From the NCBI RefSeq assembly GCF_920984735.1, contig NZ_CAKLBU010000006.1, forward strand, positions 124,001 to 188,000: 64,000 nucleotides of DNA, given 5' to 3'. Below are positions 28,781-37,412 of the stretch, one piece after another. Origin of the DNA: Pedobacter sp. Leaf250 (GTDB lineage: Bacteria; Bacteroidota; Bacteroidia; Sphingobacteriales; Sphingobacteriaceae). Position 1 is the stretch's first letter, and each line of letters starts with the position of its first letter. The notes beneath the pieces are model-generated. The model saw only the letters and a list, made by a program, of their open reading frames with translations, was not told the origin of the DNA and did no database searches. Both the position numbers and the translations under genes were made by a program.

Positions 28781-29179
28781 TGATTTAGGACAACAAAATC
28801 ACACAAAAATAACAGGATGATTTAACTTTTCATCACGATATATTTCGAATGTCAAAAAAGATTTTTCAAGATCGCAGTTGATCAATATTTTAGTTTTTTG
28901 CTCATCGCTTACTGTGTTGAATTTTTTTTTACATCTTTTCCTATTGAATGAAAGAGAGGTGCTCATTGCCCCCATTATATTCAACTCATCATCCGTTAGA
29001 TTTCATAACGTCGGCATTTGTAACATTAACTGTTGATGATCCAGTTTATGGTCTGATAAATTCTATATATCGTAATTTCTTTTTTTGAACTTTTGTGGAA
29101 TTCACTTAAACAGTCTCGTAACATGAGCGTATTCCTAAAAACCAAATACAGGACATAGATCTTATGCACATGCACAATT
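28781..29179. other. Intergenic region, no supported gene
   Basis: About 400 bp of AT-rich DNA. A reverse-strand frame of 61 codons (28799-28984) has no recognisable domain or start signal and was not called. No repeat or hairpin terminator is obvious. Confidence 0.35.
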
Positions 29180-29563
29180 CTAATCATTAATAGCTATTCC
29201 ACTTCCTCCTATAACTTTTATTCCATCTTTAAGTTGTTTCCAAAACCGGATATAGCGATATTTTGCTTCAAAAGGTATCTTATTATATTCTCCCTTTAGC
29301 AACAATACTACGGTAATGACTGCTGTGTCACCGATAATATTTAAATTTTCAGTTTTTGGAAGAAGTTCATTAATTCTTAAATTATCTTCCCTATAGCTAT
29401 CTATATCCATATTTTTTGTGATAATTTCACCGCTTGGCACAATAAAAAGCAGATCATCGTGAAGAAGTTCATCAAGCAACTTGACATTTCTATCTTTAAT
29501 TGCACCATATAGTTCATTTTCAAGTGCTAGAATATTGTCTGTTGTTATTATAGTATCCATCAT
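29180..29563 (-). CDS. NTF2-fold (SnoaL/DUF4440-like) protein
   Basis: A 127-residue protein with the NTF2-like pattern: an N-terminal helix pair (LENELYGAIKDRNVKLLDELLHDDLLFIVPSGE), then strands with VITVVLLLKGEYNK and YRYIRFWKQLKDGIKVIGGS. Such proteins are small enzymes or ligand carriers; the catalytic residues here are not diagnostic. Two adjacent ATGs are possible starts (29563 or 29560). No operon partner is seen; downstream lies the remnant of a resistance gene. Confidence 0.75.
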   Translation of the reverse strand: MMDTIITTDNILALENELYGAIKDRNVKLLDELLHDDLLFIVPSGEIITKNMDIDSYREDNLRINELLPKTENLNIIGDTAVITVVLLLKGEYNKIPFEAKYRYIRFWKQLKDGIKVIGGSGIAIND

Positions 29564-29760
29564 GTATCAAGGTAAATCTGATAAAATATATCTTGTCAGG
29601 CATTTATCTACTAAAACAGTATATCATTTAATTTCTAAAAGATTCTCCCTAACTCAGTATCTAAATTATGAAAATAATATGGCTCCAAAACTATCGCATA
29701 GTATTTTACGAAGTACTATCATTATAATAATCGAAACAATCTCAGGATAACAGATTTCCA

Positions 29761-30063
29761 TTAGCTATTTTTTTCCTTAATACTAATTATGTACTTACGG
29801 ATATTCGTTTCCAGGTCATTTGGATAATGATAATTCAATGACTCCGCCAATTCTGTTCCCAATTTATGCGTAATATCCGCGTAAGCAAATAATGATAACC
29901 AGTTTTCTTCAATGTTTGATCCAGAGAAGGTAGCAGTAATTTTTTTCTACAAATCCTCTGGAATATACTTTTTAAAAAATCTTCCTTGCTTATTTGTACC
30001 TACCTTCCAGTCATTTAAACTTGAAATATACCATTCAATCAGAGGTATTAAAAATAGTAGCTA
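29761..30063 (-). pseudogene. Remnant of an aminoglycoside 6-adenylyltransferase (ANT(6)/AadS-like)
   Basis: Reading the reverse strand from 30060 to the TAA at 29761 gives about 99 codons in one frame with a single internal TAG at 29947-29949. The peptide shows LIEWYISSLNDWKVGT, GRFFKKYIPEDL-stop-KK, ATFSGSNIEENW and LAESLNYHYPNDLE, which matches the C-terminal third of streptomycin adenylyltransferases; the stop sits where a Trp codon (TGG) is expected. The 5' two thirds, including the nucleotidyltransferase motif, are absent and replaced by the AraC gene that ends at 30089. It is a dead fragment and should not confer resistance. Recognised by eye. Confidence 0.75.
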
Positions 30064-30088
30064 CCGGTCTTCCGAGGTCATAAGGTGA

Positions 30089-30895
30089 TCACTTCTTTAA
30101 AGAAAGGAAGTAATCAGGAGGATTAAATTTTTTTGGTGAAGTTTTTACTATTGATTTAAAGGTATTGTTAAAATGAGCCTGATCATAAAAATGATTATCG
30201 ATTGCCATACTAATAAAGGATGATTGTTCCGGCTGCGGATATGCGATTTCGTCTACCGCGGAACGTAATTTGATGATGACCGCAAACTGTTTGGGTGTTA
30301 GTCCGACATGTTTTTTAAATATTTTTTGCAAGTATCTCGATGAGCATTTTATATCTTCAGCCAACTTTTCGATGGGGTAACAACCTTTATTATTTAATAA
30401 GATCATGGCGGCCAAATATATCAGTCTGCTGCAGACACTAACAGTTAGATTTTGTGAAAAGAGCAAGGAAATATTTTGACAGATGGTTTGAGCGTTTTGT
30501 CCCGGCAGTTTACTCATCAAATCCAAATCTATCCCAGCTAATTCGAATGGCACTATCTGGTCATGAAACTGGTGCATATCAACGGAACTAAAATGTACTG
30601 GTGTCCAGGCATGGAGCTGGATCATAGTCGCCTTAGACCCATTTGTGATTGTTACGCTTATGGCTTCGGTCATCTGTCCACAGAAATAAGTCCCTTGCGT
30701 TAAATGTTGTTCTCGGCCTTGATGCGTAACCATCAATCCATTGCCCTGCACCACAGCGATATTAAAGCACCCGTTTGGTAAAACCGATTTTCCTGTTACC
30801 TCAACAGAATTAGTCGAATTATCCAAAATCCAGAGTTTTTTAATAAAGTATGACAGTGTTTTATCGACTTCGTACTCTTCGTATTTAAACATCAT
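30089..30895 (-). CDS. AraC-family transcriptional regulator
   Basis: A 268-residue protein. The N-terminal half is a DUF6597-type sensor (YFIKKLWILDNST, then SVLPNGCFNIAVVQGNG). The C-terminal half has paired helix-turn-helices (EKLAEDIKCSSRYLQKIFKKHVGLTPKQFAVII, then ISMAIDNHFYDQAHFNNTFK). It is divergent from the M13 peptidase gene with about 200 bp between. Its 3' end abuts the adenylyltransferase remnant, so a recombination joint probably lies near 30060-30090. Confidence 0.86.
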   Translation of the reverse strand: MMFKYEEYEVDKTLSYFIKKLWILDNSTNSVEVTGKSVLPNGCFNIAVVQGNGLMVTHQGREQHLTQGTYFCGQMTEAISVTITNGSKATMIQLHAWTPVHFSSVDMHQFHDQIVPFELAGIDLDLMSKLPGQNAQTICQNISLLFSQNLTVSVCSRLIYLAAMILLNNKGCYPIEKLAEDIKCSSRYLQKIFKKHVGLTPKQFAVIIKLRSAVDEIAYPQPEQSSFISMAIDNHFYDQAHFNNTFKSIVKTSPKKFNPPDYFLSLKK

Positions 30896-31095
30896 AATTA
30901 GCCTTAAATTTGCAATGAATTAATGGATTTCAACATGCAAAATCTTGACCTATTTTCAAGCCCTAAAATTTCCCGGAGATCAAGTGATCCATTTTCAAAG
31001 TGGCAATAACGGAACTGATCGGCATCATTGGATTTTATTGCTTACTGTTCGCATTTTTACAATCATAAACTTAGATTTAGCGATAACTTCGTTCC

Positions 31096-33168
31096 ATGCA
31101 GAGCTTAAAAATGAAATATAGCAATTATTATCAGAATATTGTTTTAGGTGCAATTACTTATTTATTGGTTTTTAATAATACTGATGTAGGTGCTCAATCA
31201 AAAACGAACGTCAGTAATAAAGTTATATTTGGGAATTGGGGCGTTGAGACACAATTCATAAGCAGAAAGATTGCACCAGGAGATGACTTCTACAGATTTG
31301 TAAACGAAGGTTGGTTGACAACTAAGACAATTCCTTCAGGTTCCTCTGGTCTGAGCAACTACAGTGAGGTTAAAAAAACAGTAAATGAAAGGATAGCGGA
31401 TTTGATTACTATGGAATCAAATAAAAAAATATCCTCAAAACCGCTTCAACAATTGAGAGCACTCTATCAGGGCTACTTGGATACCGCTCAAATGGAGACT
31501 TTTGGAACAAAGACTATTGAACGCGAAGTTAATCGCATACTTTCAATCAAGAGCCACGATAGTATTGCGAAATGGATGGCCAATCCAAAATCGTTTTCTA
31601 TTGTAACAATCCATACCCAGCCCGACATCAGCGACAGGAGCAAATTTCTGGTAACTTTTAGCGAAAGTGGCATCGGTCTCCCCTCCCCAATGTACTATCA
31701 AAAAGAAGATGGACCTTATCCTGGCTATCTAAAGGCATATAAGGAATATATAACACATGTGCTAAACCTTGTTGGGGTTATTCATGCGGAAAGACGTGCA
31801 AGTGACATCATTGAACTGGAAACAAGGCTGGCTTCTATGCAATGGACACCCGCACAATTGAGAGACAGCAAAATCAATTTTCGCAAAATGCCAACTAAAG
31901 AACTAGATTCTTACGCTCCGGGTTTTCCATGGAAAGTATTCCTTGAGGAAAGAAAGGTTGCTAATGTTAGTGAAGTTGTATTGCAGACGGATTTAGCAAT
32001 TAAGGCAAAATCAGCGCTATTTTCTGCCACTCCGGTGGATATATGGGCATCTTATCTCGCCTTCCACTGGGTAGTAAACCATTCAACCCTTTTGCCAACC
32101 AGGTTCCGAAAAAGTCAATTTGATTTTTATTCGACTACGCTCAATGGAATATCCAAAGACACAGATAGGGACAAAAAAGCAGTATTATATGTTAATAACC
32201 GTTTAGGCCAGCTTGTGGGAAAGCTATATGTAGAAAGGTATTTTAACAATGATTACCTTAAACGTATCCAAGAATTAATGGGATATGTCCGCAGCGCATT
32301 CAGATTAAGAATGGAATCCCTGGACTGGCTAGATGAAAGCAGCAGAAGGGAGGCGATAGATAAGCTTAATTCTGTAACTGTTAGAATTGGATATCCAGAT
32401 AAATGGCCTGATTATTCAACAATTAATTTCAAAAAAGACGATCCCATTGACAACGAACGCCTGATAGCACAGGTAAATTGGGATTATGAACGCTCTTTGC
32501 TTAAAAAAGTGTTTACCAGTAAGGAATGGTACCAAGTTCCGCAAACAGTAGACGCAACAAGCAGTAAACTATACAATTCAATCGAATTTCCAGCAGGCAT
32601 ATTGCAACCGCCATTTTTTGACCCTTACGCGGATGCAGCTGTAAACTTTGGCGCTATAGGCGCAATTATCGGACATGAGCTCGGTCACTGTTTTGATGAT
32701 GAAGGCTCAAAGTTTGATGGTAACGGAAAGTTACGGAACTGGTGGACAACAAATACTCGAATGGCTTTCCAGACGCGTACAGCCCAATTGGTTGAACAAT
32801 ACAATTCCTTTTCTCCATTTGATGGCATTAAAGTTGATGGCAAACAAACATTAGGCGAAAATATTGGCGATCTAACAGGTGCAATTGTAGCCTACGATGC
32901 CTATCAGCTCTACCTTAAAGATAAGGGAAATTCGCCTGTTATGGATGGATACACTCGAGACCAGCGGTATTTCCTTTCACTAGCCCAAGTTAGCCGTTCT
33001 TTGTACACTCCTGAAGCATATCGTTTAACACTTCGGGACTACCATGCGCCTGCTGAATACCGGGTAAACGGTGTGGTCAGAAACATTGATGCCTGGTACA
33101 AAGCCTTTTCTATTGATCCAAAAAATAAACTTTTTTTGTCACCAAATGAGCGCATACGCATATGGTAG
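31096..33168 (+). CDS. M13-family (neprilysin-like) zinc metallopeptidase
   Basis: A 690-residue protein, full length for family M13. It has a signal peptide ending near residue 35 (DVGAQS); the start may also be the ATG at 31111, which gives a shorter signal. The catalytic domain holds HELGH (His527, Glu528, His531) and ENIGD (Glu588 third zinc ligand, Asp592), and NFGAIGAIIGHELGHCFDD is typical. Expected to be a periplasmic or surface oligopeptidase. No operon partner is visible; the divergent AraC gene is a possible regulator. All catalytic residues are present. Confidence 0.92.
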   Translation: MQSLKMKYSNYYQNIVLGAITYLLVFNNTDVGAQSKTNVSNKVIFGNWGVETQFISRKIAPGDDFYRFVNEGWLTTKTIPSGSSGLSNYSEVKKTVNERIADLITMESNKKISSKPLQQLRALYQGYLDTAQMETFGTKTIEREVNRILSIKSHDSIAKWMANPKSFSIVTIHTQPDISDRSKFLVTFSESGIGLPSPMYYQKEDGPYPGYLKAYKEYITHVLNLVGVIHAERRASDIIELETRLASMQWTPAQLRDSKINFRKMPTKELDSYAPGFPWKVFLEERKVANVSEVVLQTDLAIKAKSALFSATPVDIWASYLAFHWVVNHSTLLPTRFRKSQFDFYSTTLNGISKDTDRDKKAVLYVNNRLGQLVGKLYVERYFNNDYLKRIQELMGYVRSAFRLRMESLDWLDESSRREAIDKLNSVTVRIGYPDKWPDYSTINFKKDDPIDNERLIAQVNWDYERSLLKKVFTSKEWYQVPQTVDATSSKLYNSIEFPAGILQPPFFDPYADAAVNFGAIGAIIGHELGHCFDDEGSKFDGNGKLRNWWTTNTRMAFQTRTAQLVEQYNSFSPFDGIKVDGKQTLGENIGDLTGAIVAYDAYQLYLKDKGNSPVMDGYTRDQRYFLSLAQVSRSLYTPEAYRLTLRDYHAPAEYRVNGVVRNIDAWYKAFSIDPKNKLFLSPNERIRIW

Positions 33169-33370
33169 GCTTCCAAAAGTGCGATACAATGCTAATTGTA
33201 AATTAATTGATGGGCTAAACAAAATGGTCATTCCAATTGATTCAAATGCGAATCTTGGATATAGCATTAGCAAGAAGTCTCATCTTAACATTCTTGAACT
33301 AATTGAAGGATAAGTCGTATTACGAGACAAATCCATTTAAAAGAAACTGCGGAATTATAAATGTTCTGGC

Positions 33371-33397
33371 AAAAAAAAGAGCTCCGGAGAGCTCTTT
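33371..33397 (-). terminator. Rho-independent terminator of hxlB-hxlA
   Basis: An inverted repeat, aaagagctc and gagctcttt around the loop cgga, lies 17 bp after the hxlA stop. Read leftward, the hairpin is followed by a run of eight T residues (the poly-A at 33371-33378 on the plus strand), a classical intrinsic terminator. Confidence 0.8.
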
Positions 33398-33413
33398 AAT
33401 TGCTTATGTAACC

Positions 33414-34046
33414 TTATGCGGCATCGATTGCCTCACGAAGTGCTTTTGCTGCTGCTGCTGGATCTTCAGCACCATATATTGCTGCTCCAGCTACCGCTAC
33501 TTGAGCTCCAGCTTTAATTACTGCGGCTACGTTTTCGATATTTACTCCACCAGCGATTGAAACCGGTACACCAGCTCTGGCTGCCTCATCAATCAATACC
33601 TGAATGGAATAACCAGCTGTCCATTGCTCATCCAGTCCTGCATGAAGTTCTACAAACTCAACACCAAGTTCAGTAACCTCTCTTGCTCTTTTTACACGGT
33701 CAGGATAACCAATAGTGTCCACAACAACACCTTTTCCATGCGCTTTAGCTGCTTTAACTGCGCCAATAATTGTTGCGTTTCCAGCTGCACCCATTACCGT
33801 TACTAAATCTGCTCCTGCTTTGAACGCGATATCTGCTTCCAATTCACCTGCATCAGCAGTTTTTAGATCAGCGAAAACAAGTTTATCTGGATGTGCATTT
33901 TTCATTGCGGTAATTACTGTTGATCCCATGTTTTTGATCAATGGGGTTCCCAATTCAATAATATCTACATAGGGAGCAACTTTTGCTGCCAATGCCAACG
34001 CTTCTTCAGTTGTTAATAAATCTATTGCTACTTGTAATTTTGCCAT
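33414..34046 (-). CDS. hxlA: 3-hexulose-6-phosphate synthase
   Basis: A 210-residue TIM-barrel protein of the orotidine-phosphate-decarboxylase superfamily. The active-site motif DxKxxD is present as Asp60-Lys62-Asp65 (FADLKTADAGE), with GADLVTVMGAAG, EFVELHAGLDEQ and SIAGGVNIENV further on. The enzyme condenses formaldehyde with ribulose 5-phosphate to hexulose 6-phosphate, the first step of the ribulose monophosphate pathway, used for formaldehyde detoxification or, in reverse, ribulose-5-phosphate supply. It lies 36 bp after hxlB. Its composition is visibly richer in GC and in Ala codons than neighbours, which may mean transfer. Confidence 0.9.
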   Translation of the reverse strand: MAKLQVAIDLLTTEEALALAAKVAPYVDIIELGTPLIKNMGSTVITAMKNAHPDKLVFADLKTADAGELEADIAFKAGADLVTVMGAAGNATIIGAVKAAKAHGKGVVVDTIGYPDRVKRAREVTELGVEFVELHAGLDEQWTAGYSIQVLIDEAARAGVPVSIAGGVNIENVAAVIKAGAQVAVAGAAIYGAEDPAAAAKALREAIDAA

Positions 34047-34082
34047 GATTGTATTTATTTATAATTTGTATTTACTTTATTA

Positions 34083-34688
34083 TTATTCAAGATTTGCGTG
34101 CCGCTCCCAAAGTACTTCTGCCGGTGTTCCGTCTATTTTCCAAAGCGACTGAAATACGACGTCCATTAAAAGGAACAAAAACTGTTCAAACAAACTGCCT
34201 GCATACTGTTTAGATTTGCCACCCTCAAAATCCTGTTTTCCCGCGGCGGGGATAATCACGGTATGGAAAGCCAGTTTGGCGAGTTCCGATTCTGGCGCAG
34301 TGGTCAAAGCGACTACTTTTGCGCCTATAGAGCCTGCTTTTTCTGCAGCCCTTACCATCGAGGCGGTGGTTCCAGATCCTGAAGCGACAATAAGCAGCTC
34401 ATCTTTTTTAATGGCCGGCGTAGTGGTGTCACCAACAAAATAAACGGTTAGGCCAAGATGCATCAACCGCATTGCCGCTCCGCGAAGTGCAAGTCCTGAT
34501 CGACCGGCTGCAACTAAAAATATCCTTTTCGAATGCTGGATGGCGTTAATCAGGGGAATTAGATTTTCAGTATCAATTTTCCTTGCGAGCTTCAGATTCT
34601 CCTCCAGTACCAGATCGAGGTTCAATTGCAACTCCCAGTTTAATTGTTGAAAATCCAGATGTTCTATTTCGTTTACCGCTGTTTTCAT
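34083..34688 (-). CDS. hxlB: 6-phospho-3-hexuloisomerase
   Basis: A 201-residue SIS-domain isomerase: FLVAAGRSGLALRGAAMRLMHLG, TTTPAIKKDELLIVASGSGTT and KVVALTTAPES, close in layout and length to HxlB/Phi. It converts hexulose 6-phosphate to fructose 6-phosphate, completing formaldehyde fixation with hxlA. The ATG at 34688 is chosen; an in-frame TTG at 34706 lies inside the probable -7 promoter element, so it cannot be the start. It is first in a two-gene operon and divergent from an AraC regulator. Confidence 0.88.
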   Translation of the reverse strand: MKTAVNEIEHLDFQQLNWELQLNLDLVLEENLKLARKIDTENLIPLINAIQHSKRIFLVAAGRSGLALRGAAMRLMHLGLTVYFVGDTTTPAIKKDELLIVASGSGTTASMVRAAEKAGSIGAKVVALTTAPESELAKLAFHTVIIPAAGKQDFEGGKSKQYAGSLFEQFLFLLMDVVFQSLWKIDGTPAEVLWERHANLE

Positions 34689-34703
34689 AATATTATTCTT
34701 GGC

Positions 34704-34711
34704 CAAAGGTA
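34704..34711 (-). promoter_or_regulatory. Bacteroidota -7 element (TAnnTTTG) of the hxlB-hxlA operon
   Basis: On the minus strand the bases read TACCTTTG, a full match to TAnnTTTG, 15 bp before the hxlB ATG. That would give a very short leader. A -33 TTTG is not clear. The element also decides the hxlB start. Confidence 0.5.
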
Positions 34712-34726
34712 GCTTAGCTAATATTC

Positions 34727-34750
34727 ATAGGCTTTACACTAACAGCCTAT
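34727..34750. promoter_or_regulatory. Inverted repeat upstream of hxlB, candidate operator
   Basis: Seven-base arms ataggct and agcctat are separated by 10 bp and lie just upstream of the hxlB -7 element. The centre-to-centre distance of 17 bp is close to two helical turns, suitable for a dimer or two AraC-type contacts. The divergent AraC gene is the obvious candidate regulator; this is inference. Confidence 0.4.
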
Positions 34751-34870
34751 TTAGTGGGACTATCTGGAAATTATATAAGCAAAAAGTCATAATTAAGGTG
34801 CTAAAAATTAAGATTTCCGAATTGTCCACCATAATTATCCATAAGTCCAATCAGAATTAAACTGAGCCTA

Positions 34871-34878
34871 TATCTTTG
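34871..34878 (+). promoter_or_regulatory. TAnnTTTG element directly before the AraC-type gene
   Basis: The bases tatctttg match the -7 consensus but end only four bases before the ATG at 34883. If used, the transcript would start at or next to the start codon (leaderless), or translation would begin further in. Confidence 0.35.
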
Positions 34879-34882
34879 TAGG

Positions 34883-35740
34883 ATGAATACTGAAACAACC
34901 CTTGGACTGGAAAAGGCGGTGCTTTACATCCGCAACTTGAACAACTGTCCGCCGAGCTACCTAAATGATCCGGGGAGAAAGGATTTCTTCGAGATTGTAT
35001 GGTTGAAAAACGAAGACCCGCTTCATGGAATCTCGGACCCCGCATACCGGATCAAAGGGGACTGGGTATATCTGATTCCACCGTACCGGGTGCATCAGCT
35101 CAACAAAGCAGGAAAAAATGGTGAGCTCATTTCTTTCAAGCGCTCGATGCTGGAGGAAGAAGACAAGGATTTTCTGCTTGATCTTTTCAGGATCTTCAAT
35201 GTTCAGGGCGAATTTTCATGCCTAAGGCTGGATGAGCATGCCGCGAAAGAACTTGGCAATATATACACCATCATGGAGAGTGAGTATCAAAAGGAGAACA
35301 ACTTTGAGATGATGAAAGCCTTGCTCAAGGTGCTGCTGTTAAAGCTGATTTCAGTTAAGGAGTTGGAATTTACCGGTCATGACATTCACCAAAAGCGGGT
35401 TTATGAGTTTTTGATGTTGTTGGAAAGCAACTTCCATACGGTTACCAATATTGATTTTTATGCGGGAAAACTAGGCATCAGCTCGAAAAGGCTCAACCAG
35501 ATTTTAAAGGAAAAACTGGACAAGACGGGTACACAGATTATCCATGACCGGATTATCCTGGAGGCGAAGAGAAAGATTATCCATAGCGAGGTGACGATCA
35601 AGGAAATTGCCTTTGACCTGGGATTTAGCGATCGTCCATACTTCAGCAGGTTCTTTAAAAAACAGACTGGTCAGACGCCAGAGGAATTCCAAAAAATGGC
35701 AAGAGCGCATATTGAATCAAATTTGAATACGCTCGTTTAA
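34883..35740 (+). CDS. AraC-family transcriptional regulator beside hxlBA
   Basis: A 285-residue protein with an N-terminal cupin-like sensor (about 30-120; WVYLIPPYRVHQLNKAG) and a C-terminal paired helix-turn-helix (about 185-280): FYAGKLGISSKRLNQILKEKL, then VTIKEIAFDLGFSDRPYFSRFFKKQTGQTPEEF. It is divergent from hxlB across 194 bp containing an inverted repeat and a -7 element on each side, so it probably controls the formaldehyde-fixation genes and itself. Like hxlAB, its GC content appears above that of neighbours. Confidence 0.88.
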   Translation: MNTETTLGLEKAVLYIRNLNNCPPSYLNDPGRKDFFEIVWLKNEDPLHGISDPAYRIKGDWVYLIPPYRVHQLNKAGKNGELISFKRSMLEEEDKDFLLDLFRIFNVQGEFSCLRLDEHAAKELGNIYTIMESEYQKENNFEMMKALLKVLLLKLISVKELEFTGHDIHQKRVYEFLMLLESNFHTVTNIDFYAGKLGISSKRLNQILKEKLDKTGTQIIHDRIILEAKRKIIHSEVTIKEIAFDLGFSDRPYFSRFFKKQTGQTPEEFQKMARAHIESNLNTLV

Positions 35741-35860
35741 GGGTGATTCGCGGAGCGATTAACATTTACTATTGAGCTGGTTCAATGATTTTATTTGAAC
35801 TATGCAAAGTCAATGTTTACGCTGACTTGTAATCTGAACTGTAGCGCTCAGATAAACTGA

Positions 35861-36493
35861 TTAAGAATAGGCCAGATCAATAAACTGCCTGAGTGCCTTC
35901 TTAATCTCCTCCTGACCAGAGGACTCTTGCAAGTCTATCCCACAAAAAGGATTTTCCTGCATTTTGGCATGAAGGGTAAGGTAATATACTCCTCCCATCA
36001 ATAAAGCATACATTGCCCTGAAGTTTTTACTACTACTTTCAAAGTGCCCATCAAAGACCCCACTCAGCACCTGATTACCGATGTCCTCTCGTTTCAAATC
36101 AAGCGCTTTCAAAATCGGCAATTTTTCACTAAGCCCCCAGGTAATGATCCGGCGCATCTCCTCATTCTTGATCAGACTGTCAAATTGATTCTCCAATACA
36201 TTATAGGCAAGCGTCTTCCCGGCATCCGCTTTATTGTTTTGCACAATTTCTCCGATCTCCTCTGAACTGATCTTCCAGTAGTCATTGGTGTTAAGATATT
36301 CCTTAACCAGCCCCTCAAGGCTTCCAAAATAATCATAAATCAGCCTCCTATCTACCTTCGCTACCTGAGCAACCCTGCTGATGTTCAGCCCTGAAAAGCC
36401 ATCCTTTTTAAGGATTTTTCTCAAAGCAGTGATCAGGTTTTCCTTCGTGCGCTCCTTGTTCCTAACCGGACCATCTGTAATTTTTCTCGTCAT
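35861..36493 (-). CDS. TetR-family transcriptional regulator
   Basis: A 210-residue protein with an N-terminal TetR helix-turn-helix (about 15-60): ENLITALRKILKKDGFSGLNISRVAQVAKVDRRLIYDYFGSLEGL. A helical ligand-binding part makes up the rest. It converges on the AraC-type gene and is divergent from the small membrane-protein gene at 36768; the region between has a 15-bp-arm inverted repeat. Target and ligand unknown, but the divergent small gene is a natural candidate. Confidence 0.86.
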   Translation of the reverse strand: MTRKITDGPVRNKERTKENLITALRKILKKDGFSGLNISRVAQVAKVDRRLIYDYFGSLEGLVKEYLNTNDYWKISSEEIGEIVQNNKADAGKTLAYNVLENQFDSLIKNEEMRRIITWGLSEKLPILKALDLKREDIGNQVLSGVFDGHFESSSKNFRAMYALLMGGVYYLTLHAKMQENPFCGIDLQESSGQEEIKKALRQFIDLAYS

Positions 36494-36652
36494 CTAAATT
36501 ATACTTTGGTGCAATTTGCAATTTTTTGTGTCCAAGTCAAAGATTCCTCTATAGAAACAAGCGAAGTCCTCATTTTATACAGCAAACATAACTACTGAAA
36601 TCTACCATTCAGTTAATTGAATAACTAAGCTCTAAGCCAGTAAAATATATTG

Positions 36653-36686
36653 ATTATTTATATCACATTATTGTGATATAAATAAT
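36653..36686. promoter_or_regulatory. 34-bp near-perfect palindrome, candidate operator
   Basis: Two perfect 15-base arms (attatttatatcaca and tgtgatataaataat) flank ttat. The core TCACA-N4-TGTGA is typical of a dimeric repressor site. It lies 160 bp upstream of the TetR-type gene and 82 bp before the small membrane-protein gene, so it may be the TetR operator for both. The repeat is seen; the binding protein is inferred. Confidence 0.5.
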
Positions 36687-36767
36687 TTTTTGTTAGTTTT
36701 GTCTTAGCTTACCAAACTGAACGTAGTTGAAATTAAAATTAATATAAAAGTAAAACATCCATAAAAC

Positions 36768-37013
36768 ATGACAACGAATAACCCATCCGCTGCACAAGAC
36801 CTAAAAAGCCTGATCAAACAAAAAGATTTTTTCAAAGGCATACTTATTGGTATCTCTATCCTTTGGCCATGTATACTCGCTGCTGCCATTTATTTTTATT
36901 ACAAAAAAGCTAACGTAGCATTGTTTCTTCCCGTTGTCACGATTATTTTAGCTTTTCTTCCGGTCTATTTACGGTTCAAGTCATTGAGCGCTGAGATAAA
37001 ATCCAAAGGATAA
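36768..37013 (+). CDS. Small two-helix membrane protein
   Basis: An 81-residue protein with two hydrophobic segments at about 25-44 and 50-67 (GISILWPCILAAAIYFYY, then VALFLPVVTIILAFLPVYL) and charged ends. I do not recognise a family. Its start and frame are plausible, and a strong palindrome lies upstream, so a real, regulated gene is likely. It is divergent from the TetR-type regulator. Its end overlaps the reverse-strand recombinase remnant, so the joint of a deletion lies close to its 3' end. Confidence 0.55.
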   Translation: MTTNNPSAAQDLKSLIKQKDFFKGILIGISILWPCILAAAIYFYYKKANVALFLPVVTIILAFLPVYLRFKSLSAEIKSKG

Positions 37014-37362
37014 GGTAAAGAGCAGCAAGTAATTTACCTGGTTGATCAAAATGATATTTGATTAAGTCTCTCAATGACTTTCCCTGATCTTCGCCTTCCA
37101 CCTTGATTTTAATTTTTTCTGCTGTTACCAATTCTTTCTGAAAACGTAATTCATCGTAGGCGATATTAATATCATTAAGAATTTGTCGCATTCTGTCACG
37201 TACAGAATTATTCTCTGGTGAATTTTCCTTTAATTTCTGAGCTTTTTGGTTCCATTGTAATGAATCTACAGACTTTTTGGTTGCGAAATAAATCATCTTT
37301 CCATCGACAGTGATTCTTACATACAATAGAGCAGTTCCAAAGGCCCTCCTATCACTTCTAAC
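36976..37362 (-). pseudogene. Truncated tyrosine recombinase/integrase (mobile element remnant)
   Basis: The reverse strand is open from 37362 to 36976. It encodes an integrase N-terminus: LYVRITVDGKMIYFATKKSV, SLQWNQKAQKLK, then a helical core-binding start (MRQILNDINIAYDELRFQKE, VTAEKIKIKVEGE, LRDLIKYH). This is the arm-binding and SAM-like part of Bacteroidota tyrosine recombinases. The start codon is missing or altered, homology appears to end near 37030, and the catalytic domain (Arg, His, Tyr) is absent. It marks the edge of a former integrated element. Confidence 0.7.
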
Positions 37363-37412
37363 TTAGAAATTAACACTAAAACTGTGCTTTGATTTTATCA
37401 AATTTCCCCCTA

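Noticed and set aside
28799..28984. Reverse-strand frame of 61 codons between an AraC gene and an NTF2-fold gene
   Set aside because: No recognisable domain, signal or start context; composition like surrounding non-coding DNA.
33071..33560. Two plus-strand frames overlapping the M13 gene end and hxlA
   Set aside because: They run across the M13 3' end, the terminator and antisense to hxlA; clearly shadows.
34689..34706. TTG start for hxlB
   Set aside because: The codon falls inside the TACCTTTG promoter element, so it would not be in the transcript.
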